A program made the translations under genes and the position numbers. From UBA7803 sp041608775 (GTDB taxonomy: Bacteria; Pseudomonadota; Gammaproteobacteria; Pseudomonadales; Azotimanducaceae), in assembly GCA_041608775.1 (NCBI GenBank), contig JBFISC010000084.1, positions 1 to 14,026 of the forward strand: a stretch of 14,026 nt of DNA, given 5' to 3'. Positions 7,875 through 14,026 of this stretch are shown one piece after another (the stretch's first letter is position 1; each line of letters starts with the position of its first letter). Below the pieces are notes generated by a model, which had not been told where the DNA came from, ran no database searches, and saw only the letters and a program-made list of their open reading frames with translations.

Positions 7875-7893
7875 GGAGCACCCGATACTGCTG

Positions 7894-7911
7894 ATTCGGG
7901 ATGCCCCGAAT
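7894..7911 (-). promoter_or_regulatory. Hairpin in the leader of the prenyltransferase cluster
   Basis: On the minus strand this is ATTCGGG-GCAT-CCCGAAT, a perfect 7-bp stem with a 4-base loop, ending 19 bases before the ATG at 7874. The downstream arm can instead pair with TCGGG nearer the start codon (CCCGA...TCGGG, 10-base loop), so two exclusive folds are possible. No T-run follows it, so it is not an ordinary terminator. It could equally be an operator palindrome or chance. Confidence 0.35.
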
Positions 7912-8014
7912 ACGCTTCGGATTTTACCTGCGCGAGATCAATGGCTTACGAGTGGTTCTGGAGAAGGATGTCGCGCTTTGTAACAGCTCGTCAGACGCGC
8001 ACGGTCGGGGCGAA

Positions 8015-8040
8015 CGCGGGGAGCCCCGCGCGCCCGGGCG
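8015..8040 (-). terminator. GC-rich hairpins downstream of the alkylsulfatase gene
   Basis: Starting 16 bases past the sulfatase stop are a 10-bp perfect palindrome (8031-8040, cgcccgggcg) and a strong hairpin at 8015-8030 (CGCGGG-GCTC-CCCGCG). These could stop or slow transcription or protect the 3' end. There is no U-tract after them, so intrinsic termination is uncertain. The rest of the 182-base gap to the prenyltransferase gene shows only weak promoter-like sequence (TAAAAT on the minus strand without a good -35). Confidence 0.3.
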
Positions 8041-8056
8041 GTCTTCCGCGCCCTGG

Positions 8057-10006
8057 TTACGGCCGCTTCGGACGAGGCGTGACGATCGGAAAGCGGCGCT
8101 CGAAACGATCGAACAGCTCGCCGAGCGACGCCAGCGCTTCCAACCGGCCGTCGACGCTGAGCTGGCCGTCGCCGATCAGATCCGTCGCCGTGGTCAGGCC
8201 CATCATCAGCCGCTTGAAGGCAAGGCTGGTGGTGGTGAGCGAAGCGTCCGCGGTGTCGCTGTGCTTGTCTGCGAAGGCGTGCAGCACGCTGTTGCCGATG
8301 CTCAGCAGGTAGGATCGCTCCAGGTCGGTGAAACGAAGGTTGAGGGCGAGCTGCACGCCGTCTGCCTTCGGGCCGTTCAAGCGCACGGCCATGGTCTGTA
8401 ACAGGTTCTCCATCGGCATGCCGCGCGCCATGCATTCGCTGGCGGCGAATGCGGTGCCGGTCTCCGGCAGGCCGTCGCGCAGCTCCAGCGCGCCGCAGAG
8501 GAAGAAGTTGCGCCACGGCGCGGACTCGGACTGGTAGCCGAGCTGCTCCAGGGTGTCGGCGAGCAGTGCCCGGGCTCCCTGGTGAACCGGTTCGGCCATG
8601 ACCACGTGGCGCAGCACTTCCGCTACCCAGCGGTAGTCGCCGCCGGCATAGGAGGCGCGCGCCTTCTCCACCACCGCGTCGGCGCCACCCATGTAGTCGA
8701 GGTAGCGGCGGCCGGCCTCGGCGGGCGGCAGCGGGTACAGGGTGGACGGGTTGCCGTCGAAGTAGCCCAGGTACTTCACGTACACGGCGCGTACGTTGTG
8801 GTGGACGGTGCCGTAGTAGCCGCGGTTGGCGAACTCCAGCCCGAGGGCGTCGGGCAGCTCGATCAGCTCGGCGATCTCCTCCTTGGTGTAGCCGTGGTTC
8901 GCCAGGCGCAGGGTCTGATCGTGGATGTACTTATACAGATCGCGCTGTTTGGTCAGGTAGGCGACGGCCGCCTCGCGGCCCCAGATGGGCCAGTGGTGGC
9001 AGGCGAACTGGATCTCCAGACGCTCGCCGAACAGCTCGATGGCCTCGTTGATCTGGGCGCTCCAGGCCAGCGCGTCGCGCACCTGGGCGCCGCGCGGGGT
9101 GTAGACGTTGTGCAGGTGGTGGGAGGTGATTTCCGACATGCACAACGCTTTGAACTGCGGCAGGTAGAACACGAACTCTGCCGGCGCCTCGGTGCCCGGT
9201 GTCATCTGGAACTCGAATTCCACCCCGTCGAGCACCCGGGTCTCGCCGGTCCGCGAGACGATGTCGTTTGGCACCACGAAACCGGTAGAACCCATGGAAA
9301 GCGCCGCCCCGAGTCCGGTAGTGACGAAGCCGGTGGGCGAGTGGGGCAGCAGGTTGCCGTACATGTAGGTGGCGCGGCGGTTCATGACGTTGCCCGCGAG
9401 CACGTTCTCGTTCAGCGATTCCTGCACGTAGTGCTCGGGGGCGACCACGGTGACCTCGCCGGACTCCACCTGCTCCGGGGTCACCACGCCAAGCACCCCG
9501 GCGAAGTGGTCGGCGTGGCTGTGGGTGTGCAGCACGGCCTTCACCGGCCGCTCGCCCAGGTGCTCGTTGGCGAGCGCCAGGGCAGCGCGGGAGGTCTCCG
9601 ACGAGGTCAGCGGGTCGACGATGATCCAACCGGAATCGCCGCGGATCAGGGTCATGTTGGCAATGTCGAAGGAGCGCACCTGGTAGATCCCGTCGGTGAC
9701 TTCGAACAGCCCGTGGTGGCGGGCGTTCAGCTGGGCCTGACGCCACAGGCTCGGGTTGACCGTGTCCGGCGCATCGTCGTCGAGGAAGCCCACGTCGCTC
9801 AGATCGAAGGCCGGCCGACGGCCGCGATCATGGGGAATGGTCAGCGGGTCGAGGCTGGCGATGAAGCCGCGGGCGGCGTCGTCGAAGCTGCGCCGGTCCT
9901 CGAAGGGCAGGGCGTCGAGCACCGCACGCTGGGCGTTGCGGGTATGGTCGGTCGCGGCTTTTGGTGTGCGCTGGTCGTCTGGCAGCGGATCTCGTCCCAG
10001 AGGCAT
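8057..10006 (-). CDS. Linear alkylsulfatase, metallo-beta-lactamase fold (SdsA1/YjcS/BDS1 family)
   Basis: A 649-residue protein close in length to SdsA1-type class III sulfatases, which hydrolyse alkyl sulfates such as dodecyl sulfate to the alcohol and sulfate. The metallo-beta-lactamase domain has the zinc motif HTHSHADH (His162, His164, Asp166, His167). Likely further ligands are Glu273 (GTEAPAE), Glu292 (MSEITSHH) and His337 (CHHWP). Helical dimerisation sequence follows to about residue 520, then an SCP-2-like C-terminal domain (about 530-649) that would bind the alkyl chain. The start is ATG 10006, with a strong GGAGGAGA site 8 bases upstream. SdsA1 is secreted and YjcS-type members usually carry a signal peptide, but this protein begins MPLGRDPLPDDQ with no hydrophobic stretch, so it looks cytoplasmic. 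It is a single gene divergent from endonuclease V. Confidence 0.93.
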   Translation of the reverse strand: MPLGRDPLPDDQRTPKAATDHTRNAQRAVLDALPFEDRRSFDDAARGFIASLDPLTIPHDRGRRPAFDLSDVGFLDDDAPDTVNPSLWRQAQLNARHHGLFEVTDGIYQVRSFDIANMTLIRGDSGWIIVDPLTSSETSRAALALANEHLGERPVKAVLHTHSHADHFAGVLGVVTPEQVESGEVTVVAPEHYVQESLNENVLAGNVMNRRATYMYGNLLPHSPTGFVTTGLGAALSMGSTGFVVPNDIVSRTGETRVLDGVEFEFQMTPGTEAPAEFVFYLPQFKALCMSEITSHHLHNVYTPRGAQVRDALAWSAQINEAIELFGERLEIQFACHHWPIWGREAAVAYLTKQRDLYKYIHDQTLRLANHGYTKEEIAELIELPDALGLEFANRGYYGTVHHNVRAVYVKYLGYFDGNPSTLYPLPPAEAGRRYLDYMGGADAVVEKARASYAGGDYRWVAEVLRHVVMAEPVHQGARALLADTLEQLGYQSESAPWRNFFLCGALELRDGLPETGTAFAASECMARGMPMENLLQTMAVRLNGPKADGVQLALNLRFTDLERSYLLSIGNSVLHAFADKHSDTADASLTTTSLAFKRLMMGLTTATDLIGDGQLSVDGRLEALASLGELFDRFERRFPIVTPRPKRP

Positions 10007-10053
10007 GACGGTTCTCCTCCCGAAGGTCTCCGGGCATGCTATCAGGACCAGTG

Positions 10054-10146
10054 CCGGGCATTAACCTTTAACCTTTCCCTCCGCGAAAGGTCAGAGGTTG
10101 ATGCCGGAACTCCGGCTCGCTCGAAAGGTTAAAGGTTAATGCCCGG
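10054..10146. repeat. 24-bp perfect inverted repeat between divergent genes
   Basis: The left arm at 10054-10077 (ccgggcattaacctttaacc then tttc) is the exact reverse complement of the right arm at 10123-10146. A 45-base spacer separates them. Within each arm the unit AAAGGTT/AACCTTT is itself doubled. A shorter hairpin (acctttc 10071-10077 with gaaaggt 10085-10091) can also form. The right arm includes the likely ribosome site and start codon of the endonuclease V gene. A REP-like element or a paired binding site are both possible. Confidence 0.85.
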
Positions 10147-10160
10147 TACTCCGGTTCGAT
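10084..10160 (+). repeat. Imperfect tandem direct repeat, unit about 38 bp, two copies
   Basis: Copy A (10084-10121) begins cgaaaggtcagaggttgatg and copy B (10122-10160) begins cgaaaggttaaaggttaatg; both continue with ccgg, actccgg and tcg. By hand alignment about 32 of 39 positions match with one single-base gap. Copy B contains the right arm of the inverted repeat and the first codons of endonuclease V. Copy A is therefore a diverged third copy of the core unit. Confidence 0.8.
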
Positions 10161-10834
10161 TGCACGTTCCCCGCGCCCCCCATGCCTGGCGGCTTAGCCC
10201 GAAACAGGCGGTCGAGGTCCAGCGCCGTCTGGCGGCGGAGGTGCGGCTGTGCCCGGCGCCGTTGCCGGCTCGGGTCGCGGGGCTCGACTGTGCCTTCCTC
10301 GGCAGCAGGATTCTTGCAGCAGCCGTGGTGTGGGACGTTGCGGAGGGCGCGGTGGTGGAGCAGAGGACGGCGTCCGCTGAGGTTCGATTCCCCTACGTGC
10401 CCGGGCTGCTCTCGTTCCGGGAAGTGCCGGTGCTGCTGAAGCTGCTGCGACGGCTGCGCTCGCCCGTGGACGGGATGCTCTGCGACGGTCAGGGTATCGC
10501 CCATCCGCGGCGGCTGGGGCTCGCCGCCCACCTGGGGCTGATCGTCGGGGTGCCCACGGTGGGCTGCGCCAAGTCCCGGCTCTGCGGAACCCACGAAGAG
10601 CCTGGCTGGGAACGGGGCTCGGTGGCACCGCTGTGGGATGGCGACGAGCGGATCGGCTCGGTGCTGCGCAGCCGCGACGGCGGCCGTCCGCTCTACGTCA
10701 GCCCGGGCCATCTGACCGACCATGAAAGCAGCGTGGCCTGGGTGCTGGCCATGGGGCGCGGCTACCGACTGCCGGAACCGACCAGGCTGGCCGACCGGCT
10801 GGTGGCCAAGGTCAAGCGAGCCCGCCAGCCCTGA
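10139..10834 (+). CDS. nfi: Endonuclease V (deoxyinosine 3' endonuclease)
   Basis: A 231-residue cytoplasmic repair nuclease that cuts DNA one phosphodiester bond 3' to a deaminated adenine (inosine). Family motifs are clear: VAGLDCAF (Asp50), FPYVPGLLSFREVP with the tyrosine wedge PYVPG and Glu95, CDGQGIAHPRRLGLAAHLG (Asp116), and GVPTVGCAKSRLCG. Asp50, Glu95 and Asp116 form the metal site. SPGHLTD (His191) and the C-terminal LPEPTRLADRL also fit the family. Length is normal. The ATG at 10139 lies inside the repeat cluster, with AAAGG 10 bases upstream as a plausible ribosome site; the N-terminal extension before LSPKQAVEVQ is about 18 residues, acceptable for the family. Divergent from the sulfatase; the next gene starts 90 bases downstream and probably has its own promoter. 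Confidence 0.95.
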   Translation: MPGTPVRLHVPRAPHAWRLSPKQAVEVQRRLAAEVRLCPAPLPARVAGLDCAFLGSRILAAAVVWDVAEGAVVEQRTASAEVRFPYVPGLLSFREVPVLLKLLRRLRSPVDGMLCDGQGIAHPRRLGLAAHLGLIVGVPTVGCAKSRLCGTHEEPGWERGSVAPLWDGDERIGSVLRSRDGGRPLYVSPGHLTDHESSVAWVLAMGRGYRLPEPTRLADRLVAKVKRARQP

Positions 10835-10854
10835 ACGAAGCCCTGCGGTTTCCA

Positions 10855-10883
10855 TTGGTCGGCCGTTCCGGTAGGCGTATAGT
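10855..10883 (+). promoter_or_regulatory. Candidate sigma-70 promoter for the rhombotarget-rhombosortase pair
   Basis: TTGGTC (10855-10860) and TATAGT (10878-10883) are separated by exactly 17 bases. The -10 matches five of six consensus positions and the -35 three of six. It lies in the 90-base gap after endonuclease V, about 42 bases before the lipoprotein ATG, which is a sensible leader length. Confidence 0.45.
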
Positions 10884-10924
10884 CAGCGCGCGTTCGGAAT
10901 CGGGTCTTTGCAAGGAGAATCTGT

Positions 10925-11728
10925 ATGTATCCGTTCCGCTTGGCTCACCTCGTCGTGCTGCTGTGCCTGGCCGGTTGTTTGAGCACTTCCGAGCATCAGA
11001 ACAGCAGCGTGGTCGACTATCTGTATCCGCAGTCACGCAACGTCGAGGTCAGCACCGGGGTGCCGACGCTGGTCCTGCCGTTGAAGGTCGGCGTCGCGTT
11101 CGTTCCGAGTCTCAGCCCGACTTCCGCTTTGACCGAGACCAAGAAGGCTGAACTGCTGCGGGAGGTCAGCGGGCATTTCGAGGGGCTGGAGTTCGTCAAG
11201 TCCATCGAGATCATCCCTTCAGCCTACCTCCGCCCGGGTGGCAGCTTCGAGAACCTCGAGCAGATCCAGCGGATGTTCGATGTCGATGTGATCGCGCTGG
11301 TTTCCTACGATCAGAGCCGGTTTACCGACGAGGGGCTCGCATCTCTCGCGTACTGGACCGTCGTGGGTGCGTACATGGTCCGCGGCGAGAAGAACTCGAC
11401 GCACACCATGCTCGATGCCGTGGTCTACGACATCGGCAGCCGCAGGCTGCTGTTTCGCGCGCCTGGAACCAGCAGCGTGAAAAGCTCGGCGACTCTGGTG
11501 AATGTTGGCGAACAGATCCGCGAGGACTCGGTGAAGGGATTCGAGATCGCCGGCGATCAGCTGGTGGAAAACCTCAAAGTCGAGCTGGAGGCGTTCAGGG
11601 TCAAGGTGAAAGAAGTTCCGGCAACGGCACAGATCGTGCAGCGCGACGGTCAGAAAGGCAGCGGCTCCGGTGGCTGGTTGCTGATGCTGGTAGCCGTCCT
11701 CGCTCTGGCGGCGGTCCGGCGGGGCTGA
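10925..11728 (+). CDS. Rhombotarget-type lipoprotein with GlyGly-CTERM tail
   Basis: A 267-residue envelope protein with signals at both ends. The N-terminus (MYPFRLAHLVVLLCLAGC) is a lipoprotein signal with lipobox LAGC and lipidated Cys18. The C-terminus is a GlyGly-CTERM sorting tail: GSGSGG, then the hydrophobic helix WLLMLVAVLALAAV, then RRG. The middle (about residues 45-235) is a soluble domain with VGVAFVPSL, a VDVIALVSYDQ strand and a VVYDIGSRRLLFRAPG segment, reminiscent of lipoproteins that bind other envelope parts; no catalytic motif is visible. It matches the known arrangement of a 'rhombotarget lipoprotein' beside a rhombosortase. The start at 10925 is supported by AAGGAG seven bases upstream. 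Its stop lies 3 bases before the rhombosortase GTG, so the two form an operon. The protease should remove the C-terminal helix. The protein's own role is unknown. Confidence 0.9.
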   Translation: MYPFRLAHLVVLLCLAGCLSTSEHQNSSVVDYLYPQSRNVEVSTGVPTLVLPLKVGVAFVPSLSPTSALTETKKAELLREVSGHFEGLEFVKSIEIIPSAYLRPGGSFENLEQIQRMFDVDVIALVSYDQSRFTDEGLASLAYWTVVGAYMVRGEKNSTHTMLDAVVYDIGSRRLLFRAPGTSSVKSSATLVNVGEQIREDSVKGFEIAGDQLVENLKVELEAFRVKVKEVPATAQIVQRDGQKGSGSGGWLLMLVAVLALAAVRRG

Positions 11729-11731
11729 AGG

Positions 11732-12295
11732 GTGTCACCGATCGCCTTGCTGGTCGCTCTCGTCTGCGCGCTGGCGTTTGCGTTCGGCGATGTCGACGCG
11801 CTCGAGTACCAGCGGGGCCAGTCGGCTGACGTGTGGCGATATCTGACGGCCTCGTTCGTCCACTATGGCGGCGAGCATCTGCTCACCAACCTGGCGGCGC
11901 TACTGGTGCTTGGCACCCTGGCCGAGCGGCTCGTGTCCGGCGCCGTGCTGGCCGCGACGGTGCTGACTGCTGCCGTTGCGTCGACCGTCGTGCTGCATCT
12001 GACGCTGCCTGGCTATCAGAGCTTTGCCGGCATTTCCGTGGTGAACTACGTGCTGCTCGGCGCCGTTGCCGCGGGTCACCCCGGTCGCTGGGCGGGGGTC
12101 GCGATCGGCCTCGCGTTGCTGCACCAGGCGATGACCGCATTCGATGCAACTGGCTTTGCGCCGTCCGAAATCCGCCCGGTTTGGCAGCTGCACCTGCTGG
12201 GGCTGGTAACCGGCGCCCTGATACCGTGCGTGCTGATGCGGGCAATTGAATGCCGCAGCCGGCGGGGAGCGGTGGCTCGCGGGATGGCTCGCTGA
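11732..12295 (+). CDS. rrtA: Rhombosortase, rhomboid-family intramembrane serine protease
   Basis: A 187-residue membrane protein with about six transmembrane helices, the compact size of rhombosortases. It carries HYGGEHLLTNLAALLVLG (His49 and Asn53, the rhomboid HxxxN element), the nucleophile region FAGISVVNYVLLGA (Ser102) and WQLHLLGLVTG (His154), giving the Ser-His dyad in helices four and six. Rhombosortases cut the GlyGly-CTERM tail of exported proteins at the inner membrane before surface sorting through type II secretion. The start is GTG 11732, 3 bases after the lipoprotein stop, with GGGG at 11721-11724 as the likely ribosome site. The usual GxSG is here GISV, so the residue after the nucleophile is not glycine; this may be a divergent subgroup. 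Its immediate partner, the GlyGly-CTERM lipoprotein, supports the call. It ends 9 bases before the convergent TPR gene. Confidence 0.9.
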   Translation: MSPIALLVALVCALAFAFGDVDALEYQRGQSADVWRYLTASFVHYGGEHLLTNLAALLVLGTLAERLVSGAVLAATVLTAAVASTVVLHLTLPGYQSFAGISVVNYVLLGAVAAGHPGRWAGVAIGLALLHQAMTAFDATGFAPSEIRPVWQLHLLGLVTGALIPCVLMRAIECRSRRGAVARGMAR

Positions 12296-12304
12296 AGGCG
12301 CTGG

Positions 12305-13528
12305 CTAGCGGGAGGCGGCTACTGCCGATTCCATTTCCTGCTGGCTGGCGACGTACGCGAGCCACTGGTCGGAGTACTCGCGGCTGTCTTCGAACTTCGC
12401 CGCGCGTCGGAAGCTTCTCGCTGCCTCGTCGTACTGCTTGAGTCGCACCCGTGCCATGCCGGCCAGCAGCCAGGCGCTGCCTTCCCGGCGCAACCCTCCC
12501 AAGTCCAGTGCCTTGGATGCTGCATCGGCAGCAGCCTCCCACTGATACAGATCCATGTGCAGTCCGGCCAGACGCATGTAAAGCTCGCCGGATTTCGACA
12601 CGGACGCAGCACGCTCGAGGGTCGGGAGGGCTTTCTTCAGGTCATGGGCCATGTACCAGGCCTGGGACAGCTGCTCGAGGGTGCGCCCATCGGTGGCTAT
12701 TCGACCCCGTTCCATCTCGGACTCGAGCAGGACCGCTGCCTTGTATGCCAGACCCTCGGAGAGAAACAGGTTGGCCAACATCCTGAGATGGGCTTCCTGG
12801 CTGAGCCGATCGTCGTCCAGCAGAGATTCGACAAGGGCAAGCTGGCGCTGTCGCTCCCCGAGCTGACCGTGAAGCGCGGCGAGGTTGATGAGATAGCGCT
12901 CGCGCGGGTAGAGCTCGATCGTGCGGCGCAGCACCTCGCGCATCTCAACGTATTCCTCCAACGCGTAGTGCGCCGAGATCAACGCCGACAACCAGTTCTC
13001 AGGCGGGTTGCCGCCTTCCTTGCTGCGTTCCTCGATGGCGCTCCGCACCAGGTCGCGCGCTTCCGCGAACTTCTCCTGCTGCAGGTTGGTCGATGCCAGC
13101 AGGATTCGGTTGGCGGGCGTGTTCTGATCCTCCATGAGCAGAAGTTCTTTAAAGCGTGCTTCCGCATAGTCGTAGTCTTCCTGGATCAGGCCCAGGCGGC
13201 CCATGGATCCGAGCAGGGTCGCCACCATCGTATCGGGCAGGCGGGGCTGAGCCAGAGCCTCTTCATGCACGGCCAGAGAGTCGGCGAACCGGTCGCTTTC
13301 GTAGTAGACGTGGCCCATGTGCCTCAGGATCTGGGCCGTCTCGTAGGACGTTAGGTTGCGCTTGCGCATGGATTCCAGCGTCGCGAGGGCGTTGTCGTAG
13401 TCCTTGGCTTCGGCCAGCGCCTGGGCCTTCTCGATGGCTTCGAACACGCGCTGATTCATGCCCTCGACTCGAGCTGACGCGATCCCGGCCAGGCTGAGCA
13501 GCAGCAGGAATGGCAGCAAACGCTTCAT
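12305..13528 (-). CDS. Periplasmic TPR protein of a TonB2-type system
   Basis: A 407-residue protein with a clean signal peptide (MKRLLPFLLLLSLAGIASA, cleavage after Ala19). The remainder is almost entirely helical tetratricopeptide repeats; clear units include AKDYDNALATLESM, SDRFADSLAVHEEAL, QEDYDYAEARFKELL, YQWEAAADAASKALDL and KQYDEAARSFRRAAKF. TPR proteins form scaffolds for protein partners. In several gammaproteobacteria the TonB2 energy-transduction cluster (ExbB, ExbD, TonB2) ends with such a TPR protein, and this gene directly follows tonB with stop and start overlapping as TGATG. A GTG one codon upstream (13531) is possible, but ATG 13528 has the better-spaced AGAGGA site. Its likely role is in the periplasm alongside TonB. 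It ends 9 bases from the convergent rhombosortase stop. Confidence 0.9.
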   Translation of the reverse strand: MKRLLPFLLLLSLAGIASARVEGMNQRVFEAIEKAQALAEAKDYDNALATLESMRKRNLTSYETAQILRHMGHVYYESDRFADSLAVHEEALAQPRLPDTMVATLLGSMGRLGLIQEDYDYAEARFKELLLMEDQNTPANRILLASTNLQQEKFAEARDLVRSAIEERSKEGGNPPENWLSALISAHYALEEYVEMREVLRRTIELYPRERYLINLAALHGQLGERQRQLALVESLLDDDRLSQEAHLRMLANLFLSEGLAYKAAVLLESEMERGRIATDGRTLEQLSQAWYMAHDLKKALPTLERAASVSKSGELYMRLAGLHMDLYQWEAAADAASKALDLGGLRREGSAWLLAGMARVRLKQYDEAARSFRRAAKFEDSREYSDQWLAYVASQQEMESAVAASR

Positions 13529-14026
13529 CACAGGTCCTCTCGATTTTCCCCTTCTTGGATCTCGAAGTGGAAGACGTTACGCACCCCGTGCACTTCCACC
13601 GCTACCCCGTCGACGACGCGGGGCTTGTACTTGAACCGTTTAGCGGCGTCGACTGACGGACGTCGAAACGCCACGATCTCGCACGCTTCTTCCACAACGG
13701 TCACATCCTTGACCGTGCCCGCGGGCGTGACGGTGTACCGCACCATGCAGTCACCGACGATGCCGCGCTCGAGCGCCTGCCTAGGATATACCGGCGCAAC
13801 CTTGACGATCGGCAGATAGTTGCCGTCTCCGGTGGCTATCCCGACGCCCAGGTCGAGATCCGCCGTGACGGTCGTGGGTGCGACGACGTTGAGCGCCAGG
13901 CCCTCGCCCGCGTCAGACGAGCGATCCACGGGCGGTGCCTCGGGGACCTTGTCGACCTGCGGGCGCTCCGGCTTGCGGTCTTTTCGCTCCACAAACTCAT
14001 CGCGTTTGACCCGCACGAAGTCGAGC
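13528..14026 (-). CDS. tonB: TonB family energy-transducing protein (partial, 5' end outside window)
   Basis: The frame is open through the right edge, so the N-terminal membrane anchor is missing; 165 residues are visible. They open LDFVRVKRDEFVERKDRKPERP, split here as LDFVRVKRDEFV and the charged/proline linker after it, which is how TonB2-type proteins continue from the anchor. Pro-rich linker runs to about residue 35. The C-terminal domain shows LPIVKVAPVYPRQALERG, VRYTVTPAGTVKDVTVVE, then AAKRFKYKPRVVDG and NVFHFEI, the standard TonB C-terminal fold that contacts the TonB box of outer-membrane transporters. Two cysteines (GDCMV and EEACEI) could pair in the periplasm. An internal GTG at 14016 is not the true start. 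ExbB and ExbD genes are expected upstream, beyond the window. The stop overlaps the TPR gene start. Confidence 0.88.
   Translation of the reverse strand, partial: LDFVRVKRDEFVERKDRKPERPQVDKVPEAPPVDRSSDAGEGLALNVVAPTTVTADLDLGVGIATGDGNYLPIVKVAPVYPRQALERGIVGDCMVRYTVTPAGTVKDVTVVEEACEIVAFRRPSVDAAKRFKYKPRVVDGVAVEVHGVRNVFHFEIQEGENREDL

Noticed and set aside
6898..7881. Long N-terminal extension of the GtrA frame
   Set aside because: The upstream part is the prenyltransferase gene read out of frame. The GTG at 6897 with GTGA overlap gives a normal-length GtrA protein.
7179..8312. 377-codon plus-strand open frame
   Set aside because: Antisense to the prenyltransferase and the end of the sulfatase; its composition is His/Arg/Glu-rich shadow sequence.
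8582..10132. 516-codon plus-strand open frame
   Set aside because: Antisense to the alkylsulfatase, whose zinc motif and domain order are unmistakable. The plus product is Val/Gly/His-rich with no recognisable domain.
10054..10160. Repeat cluster as a CRISPR array or insertion sequence
   Set aside because: Only three short copies in mixed orientation, with no regular unique spacers, no transposase and no target duplication.

Overview
The window is GC-rich (about two-thirds G+C by eye), tightly packed, and almost certainly from a Gram-negative gammaproteobacterium. The clearest lineage cues are a rhombosortase with a GlyGly-CTERM lipoprotein, a TonB2-type TonB followed by a TPR protein, and endonuclease V. 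I see no RNA genes, insertion sequences, phage genes or CRISPR arrays. No gap between genes exceeds about 200 bases. The long plus-strand open frames opposite the minus-strand genes are GC-codon shadows.

Layout from left to right. (1) 2-2563, minus: the first 854 residues of a large secreted protein, built largely from ~116-residue repeats that each begin with EPND and look like bacterial pre-peptidase C-terminal (PPC) domains; it runs off the left edge. (2) 2622-3317, minus: a lipoprotein of unknown function. (3) 3425-3916, minus: a soluble protein of unknown function. (4) 4086-7874, minus: four genes joined by start/stop overlaps or a 2-base gap, transcribed in the order UbiA-family prenyltransferase, GtrA-like membrane protein, HAD-IB phosphatase, GT-C membrane glycosyltransferase. 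(5) 8057-10006, minus: an alkylsulfatase of the SdsA/YjcS/BDS1 family. (6) 10054-10160: a dense repeat cluster between divergent genes. (7) 10139-10834, plus: endonuclease V. (8) 10925-12295, plus: a rhombotarget-type lipoprotein and its rhombosortase. (9) 12305-14026, minus: a periplasmic TPR protein and the C-terminal part of TonB, cut by the right edge.

The most interesting unit is the four-gene cluster. The prenyltransferase carries the motifs of decaprenyl-phosphate phosphoribosyltransferase (mycobacterial Rv3806c), including an NExxDxxxD site, an HPxK sequence and a KRYAE sequence. With a phosphatase, a GtrA protein and a lipid-phosphate-sugar-dependent GT-C enzyme beside it, the simplest reading is a self-contained route: make polyprenyl-phosphoryl-5-phosphoribose, dephosphorylate it, move it across the inner membrane, and transfer a pentofuranose to a periplasmic acceptor. 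No DprE1/DprE2 epimerase is present, so ribofuranose or another unepimerised pentose is possible. The sugar and acceptor are inference.

The second system is the rhombotarget/rhombosortase pair: a lipoprotein with an N-terminal lipobox and a C-terminal GlyGly-CTERM tail, followed 3 bases later by the intramembrane protease expected to cut that tail.
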